This document shows positions 12,811 to 23,220 of a DNA stretch of 64,000 bases, piece by piece. The DNA is from Anagrus nilaparvatae (Eukaryota; Arthropoda; Insecta; Hymenoptera; Mymaridae): the NCBI GenBank assembly GCA_022575985.1, contig JAKSXM010000036.1, positions 744,001-808,000 on the forward strand, written 5' to 3'. The notes under the pieces are model-generated. The model made no database searches. It saw only the letters and a program-made list of their open reading frames with translations, and was not told the origin of the DNA. Every line of letters begins with the position of its first letter. Position 1 is the first letter of the stretch. The position numbers and the translations under genes are program-made.

Positions 12811-14090
12811 ATATATTTAAGTATACGTATCAAAAAATATTTGACAGATAAAATATTAAATAATTATCATAATCACGTGATTATAAAATGAACATCATCA
12901 TATACTATTATCAAAAAATTTCAGCCCCTTATCAAAACTGATTCTTAGCTTCTCTGACCAAGTGTTAAAAATTTAAAAATCTTCATTTTTTTCAATAATT
13001 CAAACCCCTTCTCTATTATGTATAAAAAATAAAAGTATAAACCCAAGTAGTCTATAATATACATTATTTACTTAAAAGAATAATAATGATTAATGATTAA
13101 AATAAATCGTATAATTTTTTTTTTTAGACACATTAAGTCATAATAAATGAGTAAGAAAAACCCCCGTATTACATATAAACATATAAAAGCATTGATTTAC
13201 TTGTTTACTGATTGGATTTAAGATACTTTTATTACACCCTTGTATTAAGAAAAATGTTCCCACGTTGATTTTAGCAACAAAAAAAAATATTGTTTACGTA
13301 CGTACATACACATGACACATCATTTATTATATATTTAATCGATATTTATATATATATATTAAATAAAGTAAAAAATAGAATAAATTTTTTTTAAACAATA
13401 TCTTGTATGTTTTCAATTTTTGTAGTTTTAGGATTTACAGTTCAGATATCTTAAAGAACGTAATATAATAATATATTTATGAAGATAAACTTGGAGTTTT
13501 TAACGATTGATTTAAACGTGTGATGGGATACCGAAAAATTACCTAATAGATGATAAATATTATTTTTTTAAAGATATTACTCTTATTTTTTATTATCATA
13601 TTATTTTAAAATATATCAGTGTTTTTTTAAGATTTCGCGTATATCCTATAAATAAATTTAGAATAGGTTTATAGCGAATTGGTAAAAGTTTCTCTCATGG
13701 GAGCTTTGAAAGTTAAATTTGCTAAAAAAATAAGTAAAGAATAGTATACTCGTTGAATTTTTAAATAAAAAATGACTTTTATTTTATCAGAAATTTTAAA
13801 GTATTTATTAGTCCACATCTCAATTATATTATTTCACTTTAAAAATTAATTGAGAACTAATAAATTGTTATTTAAATTTTTCTTTCTTATTTCAATTAAA
13901 GTTAAGCATTTTAGGTTACTCATTTAATTATTTTTTAAAGTCATAATGTTCAAAACTAAATTAAAGAGATAATTCTTCTAACATTCTTAAATACCTTATT
14001 AATAGGGTTCCCTGATTCTACCTTGAAATTATAACCTTCTTAATTTCCAATGACAGTAAGTCCTTCTTTACAGCGAAGTCCTTCGTACAG
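12811..14090. other. AT-rich non-coding DNA
   Basis: I see no gene or repeat boundary. A short (TA)n patch lies near 13347-13365. Confidence 0.6.
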
Positions 14091-14099
14091 CTAGTTATT

Positions 14100-14837
14100 T
14101 AAATATTTAATTCTTGTACAGCAAATTAGAATGCTTAAAGCATTTTCAGCCCCCGTTATTCGCAAATTGGCTTTATTGGACATCCCAACTTTGCCTATTA
14201 CGACTGCATACCTTCGCTAAGCTGTGGTAGAAAAATTTATTTCTGGATGATTTGCAAATGGTTGGTGTGCTTGGTGCACTTGGAAGAGTTCATGGTATTC
14301 AGACATTGAATCCTCATTATTGAAGCAGCTCGTAAACTGCAATTGTTGAATCGCTTGTTGAGATGTTGTAGGCATTCTCCTGGCCAAGAATTTCAGGAGA
14401 AGTCACCCGAGCATAAGGTGCTCGTATGATTGTAAGTTTTTGATTACTCATTTCTGTGTTTGTGTATAAGAGTCTGTTGCGTGTAATTTATTGTGTGTAA
14501 AAACGTTAGGCTGGGACAAAGCATCAAATGTTGTTAAAAAACCCACCGGCCCTTGTCAGTGCCACCTATTACGTAAATCAAAGAACAAATAATTCAAAAA
14601 GCTTCTACTGAAGTTAACATTGATATTGTAAGAGTACTCTATCAGTAAGAGGATACTTGGATCCTCTTTACGAAAAATTTGTTGGCTCAATTCATGTACG
14701 CTTGGAGAACCTTTATCATTTCCAATGAAACTTCTTCCTTGTCGCAAGGAGAGCGTTCCGGTAGCTGGGGCAGTTTCCTTCTTCGGCATAGTTGGCCGTA
14801 GAGCACTCACCTTCCCTATGTTTCCAGAGGAAAGCAA
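14100..14837. other. GC-richer block with weak coding potential on both strands
   Basis: Two patches (about 14130-14440 and 14556-14837) are clearly less A+T-rich than their surroundings. On the minus strand a 93-residue frame covers 14556-14837. Its upstream part has balanced composition (for example MPKKETAPATGTLSLRQGR), while its downstream end looks like chance translation. In the first patch, frames on both strands are partly open. The plus strand reads RKLALLDIPTLPITTAYLR before a stop, and an ATT|GTAAGT donor-like site lies at about 14427. I do not recognise either product. These could be exons of an unseen host gene or remnants of a retroelement; the strand cannot be decided from the sequence alone. 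Confidence 0.25.
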
Positions 14838-15310
14838 AATTTGTTAGAAAAGAAATTTGTAATTCACCATCTTTTCCAGGCCAAACTTAAAGAGAGATGA
14901 CTTAGATCTTACTCATTCTTGGTGGCGCAAAATTCAAAATTTAGGTAAGCTGTTAATTTATTAATGCCAATTGAGGCCTGTTTTATCGAAAATTTGATGT
15001 AAGAAGGGGGCTTTTTGTGATTATTTACAAGAAAATTAAATACAAAATGATTCGACATTTTCTTCATCTATGTGGACTGCAAAAGCTATAACCACTGAAT
15101 GAACTACCAACGCGTGTCAGTCTTTCCACGCTAAATTTGGAGAAATGCGAGTGCCGAGTTGGTATAAGTTAAAAGTTCCCAGTTAGTAGTTTAATCTTAT
15201 TTAATCCTATTTGTAAAACAAAAGAAGTGCCGAGTTGGTACTACCTATTTTATTTGTAAATACTTATAATTATATGCATTAAATTTCGGTTATTTTCCAT
15301 TGCATAATTT

Positions 15311-16300
15311 GTAACGAAGCATTTTCGCTACAAATGCACATGTATATATTACATTAATATGTATATATATATATGTGCATAAGTATAAAATAACCGCCGC
15401 ATACACACACACACACACAATAGACGACGGCTAAGAAAAAGAAGATTCTTACGGCGCAACTATCTTGCGCCGGAAGAAGAAGAGAAGAAAAAGAAGAAGA
15501 CCAGAATGCGTGCAGCTAGCAACAGGTGCACACGCATACGAGTAGTATAAAGAATCGTGACTCCGGATTTAAATAATTAATTAAGTTATTGTTTTTCGTA
15601 ATTAATTGGACCAAAAGTCACATTAAACAGTTCCGGTTGAGATTCTAAGTAAAATAGTGTCGACTAGATATATAAAACTTAAAAGTTCCGTGCTCGCTAG
15701 CTGCTCAATAAACCGCGAGTGTAAACAGCTCCAAAAATATAAACCGACGTCGGTCGCACGAAAAATAGCTAAAAAGCAGCCACGAAGAGTATAAAGGTTT
15801 TTTCTTATACGTAATATCGTGCCACCTGCCAAATACAGTTATTCTGCGAGAAGCCGCTATATCTTTACTCCTGCAGCCACCGTCGACGACTCCAAGACAA
15901 ATAGTTTCAAGAAGATCGCCGAACGGTAAATTTAAAATTGTTCTCCGGGGTTCTGTGTGTGTGTGCGCGATACGGTATTAGTCTAAATAAGTATATATAC
16001 ATGTAATAAAAAGAAGTTCTATTAAAATATAAGCCTAAGGGCTATTGATATTATATAATTTATAAATAAATAAAAATCATTTTAATTAATAATAAATTGA
16101 ATTACATAGTTCATATTTTTAGTGCTCGTTCATGTATGTTAAATTTTAACCCTTTTATTTAGAACTCCCCCTACTTTCCGAGGAGGTGATTCTCATGCTA
16201 GAGCTAGCTGAATAACAGAGGTAAGGAGGTCAATCACCCGTATTATTATTATTATATAATAACGTTACCGGCGCGTGTCAGTTAAAAGGCGCTCTTTAAA
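15311..16300. mobile_element. Possible solo LTR, boundaries uncertain
   Basis: The block begins near TGTAACGAAGCATTTTCGCTACA, a TG-start that folds as a hairpin. It is GC-richer than the neighbourhood and contains a TATATATACATGTAATAAAA stretch (about 15990-16010), compatible with promoter or polyadenylation signals in an LTR. It contains microsatellites: (TA)n at 15360-15374 and (CA)n at 15402-15418. A GTGCCGAGTTGGTA motif is repeated upstream at 15152 and 15228. No internal polyprotein or second LTR is visible. Confidence 0.3.
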
Positions 16301-16784
16301 AATGTATTAACAAACACCCGCGCGCCAAAAGTAACGTCTGCTAAAATAATTTAATTAACCCCAAATACCCACGTTATAAATTTTTAATGACGTTAATGTT
16401 AAAAGTTAATTATTTTTTATAGCAATGTTAAATATAAATTTAATTTTTATAATATCAAATATAATAAGCTATCAAATGATAAGAAAGCTGAGAGGTCAAT
16501 TACTCTTATATTAGATATCAAATTAAATCCATTTTATTTTATTTTTAATGGATTCTTAAGTTTATTCATTTCAACAGATTTTCAAATACTTAAATGATAT
16601 TAAAAATAATAAGAAATGATAAATTTAATTGTTATTAAAAGGCAAATTTACATTTCATGCTAAAACTTTGATGGACAATTATATAGAAATTAAATAAGAA
16701 CTTGTCAAAGTATAATTTGCGCTGACGTCTTTTAATCATTCTCCGAGTATTTTTTATCAGTTTTAAGCTAAAAATGTATAAGGG

Positions 16785-17075
16785 TAAATCGGGATAAGAT
16801 AAGTAAAAAGTCCTTCGAACAGGGATCCTTGGATTTTCAAACTTAGTATTTTAAAGTTTTTTGTGGTCAGTAAAATATGGTTACCGTAGTCCGTTTTTCC
16901 ATTCACTCCTCCACTCCTCCAAGACAGCCAAAAATAATGTACACATTTTTTGACCTAATTTTTTTAGGCCCCTTTGACAAATTTATACCCCCAAAAATAA
17001 AATTAAAAACTTTAAAAAAATCAATTTTATCTATTAGGAAGAGGGCTGTACAAAATGTATATTTTATATTTTTAG
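16785..17075 (+). repeat. Left arm of an inverted repeat enclosing LINE A
   Basis: The segment starting GGGATAAGATAAGT at about 16790 and running through GGATTTTCAAACTTAGT, GTAGTCCGTTTTTCCATTCAC and the AGCCAAAAA block near 16930 is matched in reverse complement at 20840-20985. Similarity is clear for about 150 bp and fades inward to the TATATTTTTAGA motif at 17075. It looks like one arm of a foldback element into which the LINE was inserted. Confidence 0.75.
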
Positions 17076-18905
17076 ATGACCCTCTTGCTGTCTCTTTTGG
17101 ACGATGTCTAGTAAATAAGTGCGTCAGGTAGTTTGGTTGATGCAGGTGTAATATTTTATAAATAATTATTTTGCAAAAGTATAGTCTACGTGTATCTGTC
17201 ATGAGCCAGTTCATTTTGCACCTTAATGGTGAGATATGGTCAAGCTTACGTATACCAAAAATATATCAAATGCCCTTGTTGTAATCTCTGAATTCTATCC
17301 TTTAAGGATGCTTTAGCATGTGCTAAAATAATCTAAATGAGGAGTAATCAATGCCTGGACGAGCCTCTTTCGTAGTGTTTCCGAAGTACAATGTCTTATA
17401 AATTTTAAGGTGTATAATATTTTATTGAATTTTTTCTCTATGGCATTTAAGTGGGATTCCCAGGTCAATTTGTTATCCAGAATTAATCCAAGACTTTTTA
17501 CTTCCTGCACAAATGGTACTAAGGTTCCTTCGCCTATTTCAACACCGGGTAAATTTTGCTTATTTAAGCGATTAACGAAAGTACTGGAACCAAATTAAAT
17601 TGCCTTAGTTTTATCTAGATTAAGATGTAGAGACATTAGTTTAGTCCATTCAGAAACCCTACGGGCTACAATGCTAAGCATCTTTGCTGCCTCAGATATA
17701 GATTCAGGAGGGACTTGAATATACACCTGAAATTCATTCGCATACAATAAGTGAAGGACATCGGGACCAAGATGTTTCGAGATATAAAGTTTGACATCAC
17801 GAAATTTAGATAAGGATGTTTTAGAAGTCACTCTCAATTGTCTACCCTCAAGATAGGACTTTAGTCACATTAACGCATTCCTTAGAAAAGTCTATTTCTT
17901 CAATTTTTCAGTAGTATAGTAGGGGAGACAGTATCAAACGCCTGAACTCAAATTGAAGCAGAATTGTAAAGAGTCTTTTGCTCATCCCCATTCTAATGTC
18001 TTCAGTCAATTTCAGCAAGGCTGTCTCTGTACCGTTGTATTGTCTAAATCCAGTCTGTAGAGGGTCAAGAATGTTACCATTTTTAAGAAATAGTGTGATT
18101 TGATCGTGGGCCAGTTTTTCTAGCACTTTAGAGAGGAAACAGGTCTAAAATCTGATGGGATTGAGATCTTTTTTATAGCGACAAGCAAAGAAGTTTTCCA
18201 TGCTAAAGGAAAAGTTCCAGTTTTAAGAGATTCATTTAATATCTGAACAAGATAGGGACCAATTGATGGAAGAGATTTTGCAATTATACTGTGGGGAAAA
18301 CCATCAGTTTCCTTTGGCTGTAACTTAAAGTATGCAACAGCTAAAACCACATCATTATATGAAACCTCATGAAATTGAAACCCATTATCTGGAGCAGTCG
18401 AAATGGTGTCATATATTTCTTGTAGATTTTCTTTGTCTAAGAACGAAACTTTAAAGAAATAGGTGATAAGATTGTCAGAGGTAAATCCATGAAGTTCACT
18501 TTTAAGGTGTGGCAACAGGCCTAGATGTCTAAGTTCTTTCCAGAAGTCTTATCCAGTAGTAATTGCATCGTCATGAATGAAACTATTTCTAGCAGAAGCA
18601 GAGGTGGCTTCTACTTGATTAGTAAGCTTTAAAAGCTCAGTTATTAGTGTCTTGTTTATGATACGTAAGTATCTCTTTTAAGTGGTATTTCGTTTTTTTA
18701 TTAAAAATTGTAAATTTTCGTCAATCTAAGGGTCTTTACGATGTTTTGGGTTCATCAATTTTTCAGGAGTCAATTCATCTATTGCTGTTTGAAGATTTTT
18801 TTTGAGACAGTTAAGAGCATTTTCCAAGTCAAAACTTGGATGATGAAATGGTTGCCAATCACAGTTCACTATAAACCCATTAAGAATGTTAAATCTTCTT
18901 AAAAT
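17030..18905 (-). pseudogene. LINE A, reverse transcriptase half (Jockey/CR1-like), decayed
   Basis: Read on the minus strand from 18905 down, the fragments run in the order expected of a LINE ORF2. A linker reads DELTPEKLMNPKHRKDP. The RT N-terminus follows (GTFPLAWK, DFRPVSSL at 18120-18515), then the GFRQYNGTETALLKLTEDI block (17908-18126). The palm region reads LLYANEFQVYIQVP, where YAN stands in place of YAD. The C-terminal block is SLGLILDNKLTWESHL (17313-17510), followed by a tail region with DTRRLYF (to about 17030). Several frameshifts and stops break it, and the catalytic YADD is lost. A second copy of the family is at 55.1 kb. The EEP half lies at 20.1-20.6 kb, beyond an insertion. 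It is not functional. Confidence 0.85.
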
Positions 18906-20092
18906 TCCTATGTGTAAAGTTTATAATGCGGATATTTAGGCCCGCATTAACATTTTAAATATAACCGCGCTCCAAAATAAAATTTCAGAAATGAAGGAGC
19001 AACGACGGCTGGGCTACAGCCGAAAAAGAAAGAGAGAGCGGCACGAGCGCTCGCCATTCTTGTACTGGCCTTGTACAAGCCATTTTCATATATGCCGCAT
19101 GGGCACAGTTTTCATAAAAGTTTTAGATTAAATTAGTTTTATAACGTTTCAGTTTTATCATTTTGTGCCAGTCCAGTTTATTATAAACAGTTTATCATTA
19201 TAAGTGACTAAAATTTAGTTGATAAATAATTCCTGTAAATATCGACAAATCATCATAAAGTCAGTTTTAGTTCATTGTGTTAAAAATATACGTGAATATA
19301 TTTACAGGCTATTTTGAGTAAACTAGCTCGCTTTGAAGCCTAAATTATTTAATTACTTAATTCCAGAGAATAAATAAGGTACCTTTAAATATTATTTAAA
19401 TAAAAGTGCACTAAAAATTATCGTTTTAATTTCATAATTTTGTAAAATAAATGAGTGAGAGTGTGTTGACACGTATGTGTAGAAAATCATTTATACGTGT
19501 GCACGTATGACGAGAATATTCGTGGTATTTTCATGTTCACATTTTTCATAATTTTCATTATTATATTTCGTTTTATATTTTATATACACGAGTATACTCG
19601 ACACCCGCGCACACCCACGCGCGATTATAAAAGATGGCGTCCATCAATACATTTAATCAAGGCCCACGAGGCCTCAAAATTATTTCTTTATTTTATTTAA
19701 TGGCCAAATCTAGCTATAAGTTTTTTGTAAATAATTATAAAATTCCAATTATTTTTCATTAAAATCATTTATTATAAGGCTTATTATTAACTTAGCTTCC
19801 CTTCCTTCCCCCCTTTTCAGAAATAAACGAACATAAATTTTGTAACCGGCATAAAGGAGCGCCAGGTAAATTACATAAGAGTAAGTGAGAGAATAAGTAA
19901 GTCTGGTTTATATTTTTGATAAAAGCTTACTAAATTTTTATATTCTGATTATTTAATAATAATAACAGGTAAAGTAATTGCACAATATAAATTCTTTTGA
20001 AGTTAATTAATCGGTAAGAGAAAACCTTATGAATGTGCCGTGTGTGCTATAGTAGAGAAAAGCCTGTTAAATGTTAGGCTAGTTAACTTTTA
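18906..20092. mobile_element. 1.2-kb insertion splitting LINE A, LTR-like
   Basis: LINE coding similarity stops on the left at CTTCTTAAA (about 18902) and resumes on the right at TTTAAAGTC (about 20093). Joining these flanks makes a plausible LINE linker, so the intervening DNA is an insertion. It begins near TGTAAAGTTTATAATGCGG with a small hairpin, has a GC-rich segment at 18960-19090, and lacks any coding frame. The motif GGAGCGCCAGGT at about 19856 reads on the minus strand as CTGGCGCTCC, resembling a primer-binding site. TTAAA at both junctions may be the target duplication. A solo or partial LTR is the likeliest explanation, but TG...CA ends are not proven. Confidence 0.5.
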
Positions 20093-20094
20093 TT

Positions 20095-20600
20095 TTAAAG
20101 TCATTTATCGCTATTATAAGTTATTGTGGGGAGGTTTGGGTATGAATGATGAGATTTCCACATCAATGAGGTTATGATGACTGTGAAATCAAGGTGGGAT
20201 GTTTTTAAAATCGAGTATTTCATTATTGTCATCAACAAAAATCAAGTCGAGCCAGGTTTTAGGATCCGGTAAGCCGAAAAGTCGATGAGTAGCACCATGA
20301 TCTACTACCTTAGTTCATTTGCTCAATTCTTAATATAGCGAGAAGCAGTATTATTAACAAGGAGATTCGCATTAAAGTCGCCCATTATAACCTTATGGCT
20401 GAAGTCAGAGGTAAGATCGCGTAGATTTGTAATTAAAGTAGGATCTGAATTTAAAGCAACATCCGGTGGTCTATAAACGAGGCCAACAAAGATAGGAGGA
20501 AAGTTATCATTCCATACACTACACATAAGGTACTCTGTTTTAAGTTGCTTACCAGAAGCAGATGTATCAGAGCATAATATTAGATTTGTAGTTCAGAGCA
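20095..20600 (-). pseudogene. LINE A, AP-like endonuclease (EEP) C-terminal half, 5'-truncated
   Basis: The minus-strand translation shows the conserved end of an exonuclease-endonuclease-phosphatase domain: SASGKQLKTEY, then FVGLVYRPPD, then VIMGDFNANLL (the catalytic Asp/Asn box) at 20323-20526. After a frameshift come VDHGATHRLFGLPDPKTW, LDLIFVDDN and a HSHHNLIDVEI-like box, down to about 20130. These are the D-x-N, S/T-x-x-D and S/H-D-H-type endonuclease motifs of non-LTR retrotransposons. The N-terminal half of the domain is absent: similarity stops near 20600, where the outer inverted repeat begins. It belongs with the RT half at 17.0-18.9 kb. Confidence 0.85.
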
Positions 20601-20604
20601 CGAG

Positions 20605-20985
20605 ATCTAAGGGTCTAAAAATATAAAAATAATTAAGATGATGAAAAAGAAAATATACTGAAAAAAAGTGGATACATGGAATATTGCATCTAAAAATTAA
20701 AAAAAAACCAAATAAATTGAAAAAAAAACGTTATGAATTTGGGATCTGGAATACGAAAAATGGGGTCCAAGGATATGAAATCTATCATATGTATAAGTTT
20801 TGTTAAAATTCAGCGAAAAAAATAAAGGACAAAGAAACAGGTTTTTTGGCCGTTTTGAGGGAGCGGAAGGGTGAATAGACAAACGGACTACGTTGATCAC
20901 ATTTTATGATCACAAAAATCTTTTAAAACACTGAGTTTGAAAATCCGAGGACAGGAGCATTTCACTTTTCTTATCCCGACATAGC
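20605..20985 (-). repeat. Right arm of the inverted repeat enclosing LINE A
   Basis: The reverse complement of 20840-20985 reads GGGATAAGAAAAGTG, GGATTTTCAAACTCAGT, GTAGTCCGTTTGTCTATTCAC and CGGCCAAAAA in the same order and spacing as the left arm at 16785-16935. The arms have diverged by scattered substitutions. Together they define a former foldback of which LINE A is the filling. Confidence 0.75.
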
Positions 20986-21970
20986 CAAGTTGTTCATATT
21001 TATTTGAATCATAATTAAATTTTTGAATGATGCGTTTATAAGAAAATAAGTTAACCCATTAACGCCTAATTGAAAATTCTTGGACTGATGAATATTTCGG
21101 AATTAACCGAACATTAGGGGTTGATCCCATTTTTTAGGGGTAAATGGTTAAAAGTGACTTTAGAAATGGGAAGAACGACCTAAAGAACCTACTAGATGAT
21201 AATTTAAACCCAAAATATACATTTTTTAGATGAAAATTCGTCTGCTCAAGAATTTATATAAAATTTTCAAATTATTTTAACGTGAGGAGAAAACGTGATG
21301 CATATAAAATTAAAACTTTATAGATGATAAGATAAATATGACTATAATATAAACGTGATTAAAACATATTGCAATTAATTTATGTTATAAATTTAATGAA
21401 TTTCTTCACGGGAATTATTTTTAATAAATCTAGTAAATACTTGTTTATTTATAAATGAAGTAATTTAATATTCTTATTAATAAAATAATACTTTGAAATA
21501 CAAGTAATTATTCAATCATTTTAATCTTTTACATATTAAATAAAATTTTTAATATAAAGTGATGAGTAACTTTATGCATTAGTTTTTACCACATTTTTTT
21601 GTAAAAATTTCCCCCTTCAAAAAATGAGGTAATTTAGAAGTAATTTAAATTGTTTCTAACATACGGAGAAAGGGTGTCGTTTTATAATCTGATTGTTTTT
21701 TTTAAGTCTATATATTCAAAGAATCCATAATCGATATCAGAGAGGGCGTAACTAAAAAGAGAGCCGTATCCATAAAGTAGTACATATAAAATTTAGTGTC
21801 ATATGTTTGAAAAGTAGCTATGATTTTCTAAACCAAAAGAGGTCTCTTAAGTGCTAATTTGCCTGAGAATTCATCATTCCCCATGTGTGAGTTTTTTTTA
21901 AAGAAAACATGATTAAATAAGAAATATGGGAGAAGACTACTTGCACAGGGCCGTTAATAAATTTTCAGGC
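20986..21970. other. Non-coding DNA with a possible TTAA-type element end
   Basis: TTAACCCATTAACGCC at 21053 resembles TTAACTCATTAACGCC at about 52935, so this may be one end of a dispersed short element beginning at a TTAA. No coding potential is seen otherwise. Confidence 0.3.
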
Positions 21971-21971
21971 G

Positions 21972-22292
21972 ACTCTATTGAGAACGCGCGCCTCCCTCTT
22001 TTTTCGTACTTCTAGCGGCGATCGCTGTAACTTTATACCCAAGCGCGTAGAGTTTGAAGAATTCAAAAAAAAAAATAATCAAAATATTTTATTATAAATA
22101 AATTTCTAAAATATTTAAAACTAACTTTATCTTTTATTAATAAATTAATTTAAACAAATTAAAGTAAAAAATTATTTTTAAAATGCTATTTTAATTTATA
22201 CTAATTTTCAAACATAAACCACTTGGGTATAAAGTTACAGCGATCGCCGCTAGAAGTAAGGAAAAAGTGGGAGGCGCGCGTTCTCAATAGAG
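21972..22292. mobile_element. Short TIR element (MITE) with about 72-bp arms
   Basis: CTATTGAGAACGCGCGCC at 21974 is reversed at the right end, GCGCGCGTTCTCAATAG, to 22290. The arms extend through CTAGCGGCGATCGC and TAACTTTATACCCAAG (to about 22045, and from about 22222). The centre is AT-rich, with no frame. The GC-rich arms stand out sharply from the surroundings. The target duplication is unclear. Confidence 0.85.
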
Positions 22293-22488
22293 ACTTCTTC
22301 AGGTTCAAGCAAACTTTCCTACTATTAATATTGTTTATTTTTATTCTCTTACGCCCTTCTTATTTGGCACTGCAATACTGCATTAAAGATGATAAGTATT
22401 GCCTAAAGTGAAATCTCCTAAAATCAGACTCCATAAATCAAAATAGAGACCCAAATTACCTACCAGGTGAGTTTTTTGCCCAAAAACT

Positions 22489-22660
22489 CTTGCATCGAAA
22501 TTATTCTAAGTCCCTAAAAGAAAATTATTCTCAGTCCCTAAACCCGGATTATTCTAAGTTCTTAAATAAAAATTATTCTAAGTCCCTAAATAGAACTTAT
22601 TCTAAATCCATTTCATCCATTTGATATGACACATATGATCCCCCCCCTAACCCCCCACTC
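22489..22660. repeat. ATTCTAAGTCC dispersed repeat, copy 1
   Basis: ATTCTAAGTCCCTAAA recurs five times here in slightly different forms, followed by TTTCATCC, CCCCCCC and a CCCCCCACTC tract. The same order (ATTCTAAGTCC, a TTTCACC-like box, a C-rich tract) appears near 30400, 48510 and 60840. Confidence 0.7.
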
Positions 22661-22689
22661 TAACCATAACATATATATCATTTTAAGGT

Positions 22690-23070
22690 GGAGAAATAAG
22701 ATCCACAAAAGTCAAGGCATTTAGGTTTTCATAAAGAAGTGGCATTGAAGTGGCAGGCTGAGAATAAATTGGATGGAGGTTTATATGATTTGGGAGTTTT
22801 AAAAGATTTAAAAGAAACAGAGTGAGAAGAATTTATATTTTTATTGTAAATAGAGTGTTGATAATTTGGTTGCTATTTAGAGGCTTGAGACGTATTGGTT
22901 TTGTATATCGGTAAGGATAAATGAATTGAATTTGTTGTAGGGGAGGAGAACGAAAAGTTTATGTTATCTGAGTTAGATACAGGTGGAGTTAGTAATGAAA
23001 CTGAGAAAGGGGGAGAGATTGTGACTGGCTGGAGAGGAGGACGGGGTACTGGGAAGAGTAGAGATTGCAA
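22690..23070 (-). pseudogene. Possible LINE ORF1 C-terminal remnant
   Basis: On the minus strand 22873-23070 gives a Pro/Ser/Thr/Asn-rich frame (for example FPVPRPPLQPVTISPPF). After a stop, it continues with similar composition (SFKTPKSYKPPSNLFS) to about 22700. Low-complexity linkers of this kind precede ORF2 in some LINEs. There is no diagnostic motif, so this is a weak call. It may be part of the same minus-strand ORF1 remnant as 24780-25115. Confidence 0.25.
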
Positions 23071-23220
23071 AAAGGAAGAAGGTTTGAACTGGAAGTTTTA
23101 TTTTTTTGGATATTGACGAAGTTGAGAATTGTTGAGTCGAAGGCCTGAAGGTCTAGTGAAGGATGTGTTTACTGAGAAAAGTTTGCGAGGTGTAGTTTAC
23201 AAAATTATTTCTATAGCTAC

